From contig JAOLYI010000008.1 in the NCBI GenBank assembly GCA_028343315.1, positions 1 to 25,373 on the forward strand: a stretch of DNA of 25,373 bases. The letters run 5' to 3'. The notes below the pieces were generated by a model. That model saw only the letters and a program-made list of their open reading frames with translations. It ran no database searches and was not told where the DNA came from. Positions 16,114 through 24,005 of the stretch are shown here, in pieces (the stretch's first letter is position 1; each line of letters begins with the position of its first letter). Origin of the DNA: Candidatus Pelagibacter sp. Its GTDB lineage: Bacteria; Pseudomonadota; Alphaproteobacteria; Pelagibacterales; Pelagibacteraceae. The position numbers were made by a program, and so were the translations under genes.

Positions 16114-17409
16114 TTATTTTTTTAGGCTTCTGTTAAAAATTATATTAATTTTTTTTGTATGGTAACTAAAATCAAATAGCTTTTTAAGTTTATTAACAGG
16201 TATTTTATTTGTAATTTTTTTATCAGACACAATTTTATCATAAAATGAAGAATTTTCTTTCCATGCTTGCATAGCATTTTTTTGAACAATTTTATAAGAC
16301 TCTTCTCTTGAAAATCCTACCGTAGTTAATTCTAAAAGAACTCTTTGAGAGAAAAATATACCATTAGTAATATCTAAATTCTTTTTCATATTTTTTGGGT
16401 ATACATTTAAACTTTTAACCACATTGCTTAATCTATTAAGAGCAAAATCTAGAGCTATAGTAGCATCAGGCCCAATATTTCTTTCAACAGCTGAATGAGA
16501 AATATCTCTTTCATGCCATAGAGCGATATTCTCTAATGCTGGAACTACACTTGATCTAATTAATCTCGCCAACCCAGTTAAGTTTTCACTCAAAATTGGA
16601 TTTTTCTTATGAGGCATAGCCGAAGATCCTTTTTGTTTTTTTCCAAAAAATTCTTCTACCTCTAAAACTTCTGTTCTCTGCAAGTGTCTGATTTCAACAG
16701 CAAATCTCTCTATTGAGCTTGCTATTATTCCTAATGTAGAAAAAAACTGTGCATGTCTATCTCTAGGTATGACTTGTGTTGATATAGGCTCTACAGTTAA
16801 TTTTAATTTTTTTGCCACATAACTTTCAACTCTTGGATCTATATTAGCAAAGGTACCAACGGCACCTGAAATTGCACAAGTTGATATTTCTTTTATTGAA
16901 TTTTCTAGTCTTTTTTTATTTCTCAAAAATTCTTGATAAAAAGTTAACATCTTTAGACCAAAAGTAATTGGTTCAGCATGAATGCCATGACTTCTTCCGA
17001 TACATAATGTGAACTTATGTTTTATGGCTTGTTTTTTTATTGATTCAAGTAATTGATTAATATCATTTAATAATATTTTTCCGGATTGTTTTAATTGAAG
17101 ATTGAAACATGTGTCCAAGACGTCTGATGAAGTCATTCCTTTGTGTAAATGTCTTGCCTCTTTACCAACCTTTTCAGTAATAGAGGTTAAAAAGGCTATG
17201 ATGTCATGTTTTACCTTTTCTTCAATTTGTAGAATTCTTTTTGGGTTAATTTTTGCTTTTGTTTTAACTTTTTTTACAACACCTTTAGGAATAATTTTTA
17301 GCTTCTCCATTGCTTCAGCAGCAGCTAATTCAATTTCTAACCAGATAGAATATCTATTATAATCGTCCCAAATACTTTTAATTTCTTTTCTTGAATATCT
17401 TTCAATCAT
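16114..17409 (-). CDS. purB: Adenylosuccinate lyase
   Basis: PurB removes fumarate from SAICAR and from adenylosuccinate, acting twice in purine synthesis. The 431 residues begin MIERYSRKEIKSIWDD, with HDIIAFL and KGMTSSDVLDT (substrate and catalytic residues), GRSHGIHAEP with the catalytic His, and the fumarase/aspartase signature GSSAMPHKKNPI with the mobile-loop serine. The basic residues near the C-terminus are typical. Gene order map-purB-purC is tight: 5 nt to map, 4 nt to purC. No purine riboswitch or PurR-like operator is visible in front of the array. Confidence 0.97.
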   Translation of the reverse strand: MIERYSRKEIKSIWDDYNRYSIWLEIELAAAEAMEKLKIIPKGVVKKVKTKAKINPKRILQIEEKVKHDIIAFLTSITEKVGKEARHLHKGMTSSDVLDTCFNLQLKQSGKILLNDINQLLESIKKQAIKHKFTLCIGRSHGIHAEPITFGLKMLTFYQEFLRNKKRLENSIKEISTCAISGAVGTFANIDPRVESYVAKKLKLTVEPISTQVIPRDRHAQFFSTLGIIASSIERFAVEIRHLQRTEVLEVEEFFGKKQKGSSAMPHKKNPILSENLTGLARLIRSSVVPALENIALWHERDISHSAVERNIGPDATIALDFALNRLSNVVKSLNVYPKNMKKNLDITNGIFFSQRVLLELTTVGFSREESYKIVQKNAMQAWKENSSFYDKIVSDKKITNKIPVNKLKKLFDFSYHTKKINIIFNRSLKK

Positions 17410-17414
17410 AAAAT

Positions 17415-18170
17415 TTAGTTAATATTATTTGATTGAGTAAACACTTCACAACCATTTTTTGTTACACCTATTGTATGTTCAAATTGTGCAGATAAAGATT
17501 TATCTTTGGTAACTGCTGTCCAACCGTCATTTAATGTCTTAGTTTCATAATCTCCAAGGTTGATCATTGGTTCAATAGTAAAAATCATTCCTTCTTTTAT
17601 TCTTTCACCACTACCTTTTTTTCCGTAATGTAATACATTTGGTTCTTTATGAAATTTCTCTCCAATTCCATGGCCACAAAAATCTCGAACAACTGAAAAT
17701 CCTTCTGTCTCAACATGATGTTGAATTATTGAACCTATGTCGCCTAAGTGAATTCCATCTTTTACAATATTGATTGCTTTTATCATTGCTTCATAAGTGG
17801 TATTAATTAATTTTTTAGCTTTAATTGAAATATCTCCAACTTTAAACATCCTACTAGTATCACCGTGCCACCCATCTTTTAAAGCAGTAACGTCAACATT
17901 CACAATATCACCATCCTTTAAAATTTTATCTGAGGGTATACCATGACAAACAACATGATTTGGTGATGTACAACAAGACTTTGGAAAGCCTCTGTAAAAT
18001 AGTGGTGCAGAGTATGCTTTATGATCATTAATATAAGTGTAGCAGACTTTATCAATTTCTTCTGTAGAGATTCCTGGTTTAATTATTTTACTTACTTCAT
18101 CTAATGCTCCCGCAGCAATCTTTCCAGCTATCTTAGTTTTTTCAAATGCTTCTTTAAAGTTATTTGTCAT
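17415..18170 (-). CDS. map: Methionine aminopeptidase, type I
   Basis: Map removes the initiator methionine from nascent proteins. All five metal ligands are visible in order: two Asp in VNVDVTALKDGWHGDTS, His in CGHGIGEKFHKEPN, Glu in FTIEPMINLG and Glu in QFEHTIGVT. The substrate His is in NHVVCHGIPSD. At 251 residues it has normal type Ia length, without an N-terminal zinc-finger extension. It overlaps the sfsA stop by 1 bp (TAATG) and precedes purB by 5 nt. Confidence 0.97.
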   Translation of the reverse strand: MTNNFKEAFEKTKIAGKIAAGALDEVSKIIKPGISTEEIDKVCYTYINDHKAYSAPLFYRGFPKSCCTSPNHVVCHGIPSDKILKDGDIVNVDVTALKDGWHGDTSRMFKVGDISIKAKKLINTTYEAMIKAINIVKDGIHLGDIGSIIQHHVETEGFSVVRDFCGHGIGEKFHKEPNVLHYGKKGSGERIKEGMIFTIEPMINLGDYETKTLNDGWTAVTKDKSLSAQFEHTIGVTKNGCEVFTQSNNIN

Positions 18171-18865
18171 TAAATAATAATTTTTATTTTTTTATTAAGT
18201 TTTATTCCTTTTGAAGAAAATTTACAATCATAGCAAACGATATTAAGATTCTTTTTAACAGCTTTACTTAGAGCTATTGCATAATTGGGATCTATATCTT
18301 TTGCTATAACAAAAGTTTCGCAATCTTCTCTTTGAATTAGATATAGTATAAAAATTTTGTAATTTTTTTTCCCAGCATTTAAAAGTTCATTAATATGCTT
18401 GAGACCTCTAGTTGTGACTGCATCAGGAAATTCTGCAAGAGATTTTTTTCTAGAAAAAGTAACATTTTTGACTTCAATAAATATCTTATCTTTCTTATTA
18501 GTAACTAAAAAATCAAAACGTGTATTCTTTCCAAATTTAGATTCAGGTTTTATTTCTAAAATATTTTTAAATTCTTTTATTAAATTATTTTGAAGTGCGT
18601 GCAAAACAATCTTATTTGCGAAATGAGTATTGACACCTATTTTTGATTTTTTATCTTCAATAATTTCTAGTGTATATTTTAATTTACGGTTAGGATTATT
18701 TGACTTGCTAACCCATACTTTATTATCTTTTTTTAAAAGACCGAGCATGGACCCAGTGTTAGGGCAATGCGCTGTTACTATTTGATTGTTAATTTTTACA
18801 TCGACAAAAAAACGTTTATATCTTTTTATAAAAAGTCCTGATATTAATTTATTTTTAAAATTCAT
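18170..18865 (-). CDS. sfsA: SfsA family protein (putative nucleic-acid-binding/nuclease fold)
   Basis: A 231-residue protein of the SfsA (sugar fermentation stimulation) family. Motifs are FVDVKINNQIVTAHCPNTGSMLGLL in the OB-like N-terminal half, VNTHFANKIVLHAL, and then a PD-(D/E)xK-type core RFDFLVTNKKDKIFIEVKNVTF followed by FPDAVTTRGLKHINEL. Family knowledge: E. coli SfsA binds DNA and was linked to maltose metabolism; the core suggests a nuclease fold, but no biochemical role is settled. It is the first gene of the minus-strand array. Its start is only 17 bp from the divergent CinA-like gene, so its promoter must extend into that gene. Confidence 0.93.
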   Translation of the reverse strand: MNFKNKLISGLFIKRYKRFFVDVKINNQIVTAHCPNTGSMLGLLKKDNKVWVSKSNNPNRKLKYTLEIIEDKKSKIGVNTHFANKIVLHALQNNLIKEFKNILEIKPESKFGKNTRFDFLVTNKKDKIFIEVKNVTFSRKKSLAEFPDAVTTRGLKHINELLNAGKKNYKIFILYLIQREDCETFVIAKDIDPNYAIALSKAVKKNLNIVCYDCKFSSKGIKLNKKIKIII

Positions 18866-18882
18866 ATATACTTATAACCTCT

Positions 18883-19641
18883 ATGAAGAAAAAAATTAAA
18901 AAAATAAATGCTGCAATTTTAATAATTGGGAATGAAATACTTTCTGGACGTACACAAGATAAAAATATTGCATTTATCTCTAATTGGCTGAATCTAAAAT
19001 GTGGAATTTCAGTTAATGAAGTTAGAATAATTCCAGATGTAGAAAAAACAATAGTAGAAAATATTTTATTTTTATCAAAAAAATTTAATTATGTTTTTAC
19101 CACAGGAGGAATTGGCCCAACTCATGATGATATTACAGCTCAATCAATCTCCAAGGCCTTTAATGTTAAATATGAATACCATAAAGAAGCTTATACAATT
19201 TTAGAAAATTATTATGGTAAAAAAAAATTCAACGATGGGCGAAAAAAAATGGCAAGAATGCCAAGGGGCGCAAAATTGATTTACAATCCATCAAGTGCAG
19301 CACCAGGATTTAAAACAAAAAACGTTTTATCATTACCCGGTGTACCATCTATTTTGATTTCAATGATTGAAAATTGCAAAAAATTTTTGAATAAAGGATT
19401 AAAAGTACACAGCCAAACAATTAACCTTTACACAGTAGAAAGCAATATTGCTAAACAGTTAGGTTTAATTCAAAAAAAATACAAAAAATTTGTTGATATT
19501 GGCAGTTATCCTTTTTTTAGACTAGGAAAAATAGGCGTGGCTATAGTTATAAGATCTACCTATATATTAAAATTAAAAATCGTAAAAAAAGAAATATTAA
19601 AATTAATTATGTCAAAAAAAATTAAAATTTTAAAAATTTAA
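18883..19641 (+). CDS. CinA N-terminal-like protein (molybdopterin-binding fold)
   Basis: A 252-residue protein with the MoCF/MogA-like domain: AAILIIGNEILSGRTQDKN (about residues 10-28), VRIIPD, TTGGIGPTHDDIT (about residues 71-83), KMARMPRGAKL, APGF and LPGVPSIL. This is the N-terminal half of CinA, which in other bacteria acts as an ADP-ribose or CoA-type pyrophosphatase in NAD-derivative salvage. The PncC-type nicotinamide-nucleotide deamidase half of full CinA is absent, as in many alphaproteobacteria. The last 70 residues are lysine-rich and less conserved. It is convergent with the GT9 gene, overlapping it by 4 bp. A molybdenum-cofactor role is possible but less likely. Confidence 0.88.
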   Translation: MKKKIKKINAAILIIGNEILSGRTQDKNIAFISNWLNLKCGISVNEVRIIPDVEKTIVENILFLSKKFNYVFTTGGIGPTHDDITAQSISKAFNVKYEYHKEAYTILENYYGKKKFNDGRKKMARMPRGAKLIYNPSSAAPGFKTKNVLSLPGVPSILISMIENCKKFLNKGLKVHSQTINLYTVESNIAKQLGLIQKKYKKFVDIGSYPFFRLGKIGVAIVIRSTYILKLKIVKKEILKLIMSKKIKILKI

Positions 19642-20591
19642 ATTAAATTATATACATCTTCCACAGAAAAAGAGTTAATATCACTAGTTCCATTTAATTT
19701 TTTGCTGTCTAGTATCTTTGTTAAATTATTTTTAGGCGCAAATTTCTCAGAGTCGGTTGGACCAAATAAAACTATCATCGGAATATTAGCAAGCCCCATC
19801 ATATGCATTACCCCATTATCAATAGAAACAGCTTGATCTAGTCTCGAAGATAATGCTGTAACAAGAGCAGGTGAGGATAGTGTAGAATTTGTTTCAGGAA
19901 ATAGTGCTGCAGGTACTTGATTTTTAATTTTTTCGATAAGATCTTTTTGATTTTTTTCAATAAAAAAAACTGGAATTTTGTTTTTTATCAGAGATTTATT
20001 TGCTAGAGATATAAACTTATATATTGACCAGCTTTTTTTTCGATACTTATTTCCTTGTGTCATTGAAAATCCAATATAATTAGTTTTTGGTAACAATTTT
20101 TTTGCCTCTTTAAGTAAATTTTTGGGCAGTTTAGCGCAATTAAAATTAACAGGTGTTATTTTTTCCTCTAAAAAAAGACTTAAACTTTCTAAATGGTCTT
20201 TAGATTTAAATTTTACATTTTTCGTTGAAAAAAGGTTATTAAAAGTTCTTGAGTAAAAATGTGTATGGGGAATTTTTTTTAATATTAAGGAATTTCTAAA
20301 TTTAGATTGAAGATCAATAATTAAATCAAATTTATCTCCATCCTTTTTGTTAAAATTTTTTTTAGCAAAGAATAAATGCCACCATCTGAACCCGAAATAT
20401 TTTAAATTTAACTCTAACGTTTGAGTTTTTATGTTGTATTCTTTTAATTTACCCTCAAAGTGATTTTCATGAGCGCCTAGGTAAAAAATATTTGTTCTTT
20501 TGTAATGATTTTTAAGACTAATAAGTAAAGGTATAATTTGTATAGAGTCGCCTAAACCTCCTCCAGAATTATAAATTAAGATTCTTTTCAT
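19638..20591 (-). CDS. Family 9 glycosyltransferase (heptosyltransferase-like)
   Basis: A 317-residue GT-B enzyme of family GT9, which in Gram-negatives adds heptose or related sugars to the LPS inner core. It opens with the typical RILIYNSGGGLGDSIQIIPLL (Gly-rich loop plus catalytic-type Asp), has DLIIDLQSKFRNSLIL in the N-domain, and IGFSMTQGNKYRKKSW, VSIDNGVMHMMGLANIPMIVLFGPTDSEKFAP in the C-domain that binds the nucleotide-sugar. Length is slightly below the 320-350 usual. The donor cannot be read. It lies 20 bp downstream of the sugar dehydrogenase and is probably expressed with it. Confidence 0.9.
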   Translation of the reverse strand: MKRILIYNSGGGLGDSIQIIPLLISLKNHYKRTNIFYLGAHENHFEGKLKEYNIKTQTLELNLKYFGFRWWHLFFAKKNFNKKDGDKFDLIIDLQSKFRNSLILKKIPHTHFYSRTFNNLFSTKNVKFKSKDHLESLSLFLEEKITPVNFNCAKLPKNLLKEAKKLLPKTNYIGFSMTQGNKYRKKSWSIYKFISLANKSLIKNKIPVFFIEKNQKDLIEKIKNQVPAALFPETNSTLSSPALVTALSSRLDQAVSIDNGVMHMMGLANIPMIVLFGPTDSEKFAPKNNLTKILDSKKLNGTSDINSFSVEDVYNLI

Positions 20592-20611
20592 AAAAAAATA
20601 AGTTTAGTTTT

Positions 20612-21943
20612 TTACTCAAATTTAATTATAGCCAAGCTAGCAAAATCTTCTAAAAAAAGAAAAATTTCTTTATTTTTTTTGTCGTAAACCATGTCTCTAA
20701 TTCTTTCATTTATAGGAATTTTAGAAAAGTTTTTAATTTTATTGTTTTTAAGATTAAAAGGATAAATAGAGGAGTCTTTCAATGATGATGCGATAAATTT
20801 TTCTTTATCTATTTGAATTATCTCACTTATTCCTATTGACGGGACAAAATATTTAATTGGTTCAATGAATCCAAAATTTGAATGAGATTTATGTAAGGGA
20901 TATTTTAAATATTTATCCTTATTTTCTAAATTATCTTTTCCTCCATAATGTTCACCGTATGAAGATATAGCCCAACCAAAATTCTTAATTTCAGATAATG
21001 GATTTAAATTTAGATTAATTTCATCACCACCGTATGGTCCATGCTCTGTCGTCAAAATTAAATCTTGTTCCTTATTATATAAAAGCCCCTGGGGATTTCT
21101 ATGACCTAAAGACATTATATTATATTTTTTGTTTTTGATATTGATATTAATTATTTTTCCTAAAGTTGATTCAACATCCTGAGCATGGCTACGTAATCTA
21201 AAATCTCCTGTAGAAAAAATAATACTATCATCGTCATAGGGAAACATTTTACCCCCTGATTGATGAGCATTAAATTCATTATCAACATTTCCTTTTGCCT
21301 TAACGCAATTTTTTGGCTCAAAAAAAGTACTAAAGATTAAATTATCAAAATTTAAATTTGCATGAATAATTGAAGTATTCCAACAATTTTTATTTTTTTC
21401 ATTTGTATAGGAAATATAAATCTTATTATTAAAAACAAGAATATCTTTTACAGAAAACCAATTACCTTTTTTTAATGACTCAATTGTTAAAAAATTTTCA
21501 ATATTATTATTAATTTGTTTAAAAATAATTTCTTGATTATAAATTTTTTTACTATAACCAATAATTCCTGTTGTAGACGCCAGAAAAATATTCTCTTTAT
21601 CAATATCTAAATAAGCACTTCCTGGAAAAAAATTATTTATTCCTCTAGACAACTGATTTGTGTTTCTAAAAAAAATTAATTTTGCATTTTTATTAAATAA
21701 TTTTATTTCCTTCGGACTAGAATTTTTGACAATTTTGAAATCAATATTGCTTTTATTTTTCTTTAATTTAATTTCATGATCCAAATTTTTTCTATTTATA
21801 AAAGATGCTTGATTCTGTATAATTGCATTTTTCTTTTTAATTTGATCTTTAAGATGAGAGTATTTTTTATCAGTTTCATACAATGTGACAGACGATGCAA
21901 TAAATAATACTGTGAGCAGAAGTAAGATTATTTTATTTTTCAT
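20612..21943 (-). CDS. Membrane-anchored PQQ-type aldose/sorbosone dehydrogenase-like protein
   Basis: A 443-residue protein with an uncleaved-looking signal anchor at residues about 4-22, a lysine-rich coiled-coil-like stretch (about 25-55), then a beta-propeller of the soluble glucose/sorbosone dehydrogenase family. The family residues are visible: NAHQSGGKMFPYDDDSIIFSTGDF with the catalytic-type His, RSHAQDVESTLGKI, LGHRNPQGLLYN with the PQQ-contacting Arg-Asn, and TEHGPYGGDEIN. It would oxidise aldoses in the periplasm if PQQ is bound; no PQQ-synthesis gene is in the window, so cofactor use is uncertain. It is divergent from tRNA-Leu and upstream of the GT9 gene. Confidence 0.82.
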   Translation of the reverse strand: MKNKIILLLLTVLFIASSVTLYETDKKYSHLKDQIKKKNAIIQNQASFINRKNLDHEIKLKKNKSNIDFKIVKNSSPKEIKLFNKNAKLIFFRNTNQLSRGINNFFPGSAYLDIDKENIFLASTTGIIGYSKKIYNQEIIFKQINNNIENFLTIESLKKGNWFSVKDILVFNNKIYISYTNEKNKNCWNTSIIHANLNFDNLIFSTFFEPKNCVKAKGNVDNEFNAHQSGGKMFPYDDDSIIFSTGDFRLRSHAQDVESTLGKIININIKNKKYNIMSLGHRNPQGLLYNKEQDLILTTEHGPYGGDEINLNLNPLSEIKNFGWAISSYGEHYGGKDNLENKDKYLKYPLHKSHSNFGFIEPIKYFVPSIGISEIIQIDKEKFIASSLKDSSIYPFNLKNNKIKNFSKIPINERIRDMVYDKKNKEIFLFLEDFASLAIIKFE

Positions 21944-22055
21944 TGAATGATTACTATATAATATCTTAGGTAATATTTGAAAAGAAAGACTTTCAATTAC
22001 TTTTTATACTTGTTAACTAGCAAATGTTAGATTAAACCTAAGAAAAAAATAAAAT
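21944..22055. promoter_or_regulatory. Divergent promoter region between the sugar dehydrogenase and tRNA-Leu
   Basis: The longest gene-free stretch (112 bp). On the minus strand, TTCAAA (complement of 21976-21981), a 17-bp spacer and TATAGT (complement of 21953-21958) could drive the dehydrogenase gene with an almost leaderless message. On the plus strand, TATACT at 22005-22010 is a good -10 for the tRNA, giving a leader of about 39 nt, but no -35 lies at the right distance (TTGAAA at 21977-21982 is 22 bp away). No coding potential is seen. Confidence 0.4.
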
Positions 22056-22141
22056 GCCCTCGTGGTGAAATTGGTAGACACAAAGGACTTAAAATCCTTG
22101 CCCTTTTGGGAGTGCCAGTTCGAGTCTGGCCGAGGGCACCA
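22056..22141 (+). tRNA. tRNA-Leu, anticodon UAA
   Basis: An 86-nt type II tRNA with encoded CCA. The acceptor stem GCCCTCG (22056-22062) pairs with CGAGGGC (22131-22137); A22138 is the leucine discriminator and CCA is 22139-22141. The anticodon stem AAGGA/TCCTT closes loop CTTAAAA with anticodon TAA at 22090-22092. A long variable arm (GCCC TTTT GGG) and a T-arm with GTTCGAGTC complete it. TTA is the dominant leucine codon in this AT-rich DNA, so it should be a major tRNA. Only 7 nt separate it from the nadK start codon. Confidence 0.98.
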
Positions 22142-22148
22142 TTAAAAT

Positions 22149-22913
22149 ATGAACAAATTTTTTTTTACCTTTGATAAAACTTTAAAGGCTCAAAATCTTA
22201 AAAAAAAATTTTTACAAAGATACCGTTCTTCACCGTTGAAACAAGCTAATGTAATAATAGTCGGAGGAGGAGACGGCTTTATGCTCCATACCTTAAAAAA
22301 ATTTGCTAATCATAAAAAACCATTTTTTGGAATAAATTGTGGAACATTTGGTTTTTTAATGAATAAGAATACATTTATAAATTTAAACGAAAGAATTGAT
22401 GCTGCAAAAAAAATACTTTTAAGTCCTTTAGAAATTCATATTAAAAAAAAACGTTCATCAAAAAAACTACTAGCAATTAATGAATTATCACTATTTCGAC
22501 AAAGTAAACAGACAGTTTCTCTAGAAATAAGATTAAATAAAAAAATATTATTAAAGAAATTAATAGGAGATGGTTTAATAGTATCTACGCCTGCAGGAAG
22601 CACGGCTTACAATTTATCTGTTCATGGACCGATTTTATCCCTTAATTCAAGTAAATTAGCCATTACGCCTATTAGTGCTTTTCGACCTCGCAGATGGAAA
22701 GGAAAAACTGTAAATAATAAAAGCATTATAAATATTTTAAATTTAAATATAAAAAAAAGACCAATAGCTGCTGTAGCTGATAATTTAGAAGTTAGAGATA
22801 TAAAAAAAATAAGTGTAAAAATTAGTAAAAAAATAAAGTTTACTTTATTATACGATAAAAATAAAAGTCTTGAAAAACGAATAAGATTTGAACAATTAAA
22901 AAAAAGAAAATAA
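22149..22913 (+). CDS. nadK: NAD kinase
   Basis: NadK phosphorylates NAD+ to NADP+, the only NADP source in most bacteria. The 254 residues include GGGDG at 39-43 with the catalytic Asp42, FFGINCGTFGFLMN, Asn111-Glu112 in LAINELSL, and GDGLIVSTPAGSTAYNLSVHGPIL that binds NAD. The C-terminal half has LTPISAFRPR-like ITPISAFRPRRW and AVADNLEVRD. The length is slightly short but typical for alphaproteobacteria. The ATG is 7 nt after the tRNA-Leu CCA, without a Shine-Dalgarno sequence, and rfbG follows after 7 nt. A shared primary transcript with the tRNA is likely. Confidence 0.95.
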   Translation: MNKFFFTFDKTLKAQNLKKKFLQRYRSSPLKQANVIIVGGGDGFMLHTLKKFANHKKPFFGINCGTFGFLMNKNTFINLNERIDAAKKILLSPLEIHIKKKRSSKKLLAINELSLFRQSKQTVSLEIRLNKKILLKKLIGDGLIVSTPAGSTAYNLSVHGPILSLNSSKLAITPISAFRPRRWKGKTVNNKSIINILNLNIKKRPIAAVADNLEVRDIKKISVKISKKIKFTLLYDKNKSLEKRIRFEQLKKRK

Positions 22914-22920
22914 AATTATT

Positions 22921-23991
22921 GTGAATTTTAAAATTGATCATAAATTTTGGAAAAACAAAAAAGTTTTTATAACTGGTCATACTGGTTTCAAAGGAAGTTG
23001 GCTCTCGATATTTTTAACTTATTTGGGTGCAGAAGTTACTGGTTATTCCTTAAAACCAAGCACAAAACCAAGTTTATTTGTTTTGGCTAATGTCAAGAAA
23101 ATTATAAAAAAATCTATTATATCTGATGTAAAAAAATTCACTAAACTTGAAAGTGAAATTAAAAAATCTAACGCAACTATCCTATTTCACTTAGCCGCAC
23201 AACCCTTGGTAAGATATTCTTACTTAAACCCAAAAGAAACTTTTGATACTAATTTTTCTGGGTCTCTAAATGTCCTTGAATGTATAAAAAAAAATAAAAA
23301 AATTACAACGGGAATTATCATCACAACTGATAAAGTTTATGATATCTCCGCTAATAAAATTTTTAAAGAAACAGACAAACTTGGAGGATTGGACCCATAT
23401 AGTTCATCAAAAGTATGTGTGGAAATTTTATTTAATTCCTATTTAAAATCTTTTTTTAAATCCACAAAACAAATGATTGCTACTGTCAGAGCTGGTAATG
23501 TAATTGGTGGTGGCGATTATTCATTAGATAGACTTGTGCCAGATATTTACAAATCAATGAAAAAAGAAAAAAAAATTATTCTTAGAAATCCGAATGCGGT
23601 AAGACCATGGCAACATGTTCTTGAACCATTGAGCGGTTATCTGATGCTAGCTCAAAATATACATAAAAAAAAAATTAAAAAAGTAATTCAAAATTGGAAT
23701 TTTGCACCTAATATATCAAGTTGTAAATCTGTTTTATACCTATCAAAATACTTTAGTAAATATTTAAAATTAAAAATCGTTATAAACAAAAAAAATTCAA
23801 AAAAAATATTTAAGCCGGAAACAAGTATTTTGAGACTAAGTAACTATAAATCAAAAAACTTACTTAAGTGGCATCCGAAATGGTCTATTAATAAATCACT
23901 GGACAAAATAATAGAATGGAATATTAAGGTGAAAAGGCAAAAACATGCTAAAGTATGTGTTCAACAAATTAAAGAATATATTAGCGATTAA
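22921..23991 (+). CDS. rfbG: CDP-glucose 4,6-dehydratase
   Basis: RfbG converts CDP-glucose to CDP-4-keto-6-deoxyglucose, the first step to CDP-linked 3,6-dideoxyhexoses and related O-antigen sugars. The 356 residues form an extended short-chain dehydrogenase: TGHTGFKG at 18-25 binds NAD, FHLAAQPLVRYSY, TTDKVYD (active-site Thr-Asp), and Tyr160-x-x-x-Lys164 in PYSSSK. The RPWQHVLEPLSGYL block and GNVIGGGDYSLDRLVPD are signatures of the CDP-glucose subgroup rather than dTDP-glucose dehydratase. The start is GTG, 7 nt after nadK; the next methionine is far downstream and would remove the NAD site. The next gene begins 14 nt after its stop. No rfbF (cytidylyltransferase) is seen in the window. 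Confidence 0.93.
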   Translation: MNFKIDHKFWKNKKVFITGHTGFKGSWLSIFLTYLGAEVTGYSLKPSTKPSLFVLANVKKIIKKSIISDVKKFTKLESEIKKSNATILFHLAAQPLVRYSYLNPKETFDTNFSGSLNVLECIKKNKKITTGIIITTDKVYDISANKIFKETDKLGGLDPYSSSKVCVEILFNSYLKSFFKSTKQMIATVRAGNVIGGGDYSLDRLVPDIYKSMKKEKKIILRNPNAVRPWQHVLEPLSGYLMLAQNIHKKKIKKVIQNWNFAPNISSCKSVLYLSKYFSKYLKLKIVINKKNSKKIFKPETSILRLSNYKSKNLLKWHPKWSINKSLDKIIEWNIKVKRQKHAKVCVQQIKEYISD

Positions 23992-24005
23992 TATAATTAT
24001 ATAAA

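Noticed and set aside
12219..18865. Purine-sensing regulation (riboswitch or PurR-type operator) of the pur array
   Set aside because: The junctions between sfsA and purL are at most 5 bp and the region before sfsA is 17 bp, so no space exists for such an element within what is visible.
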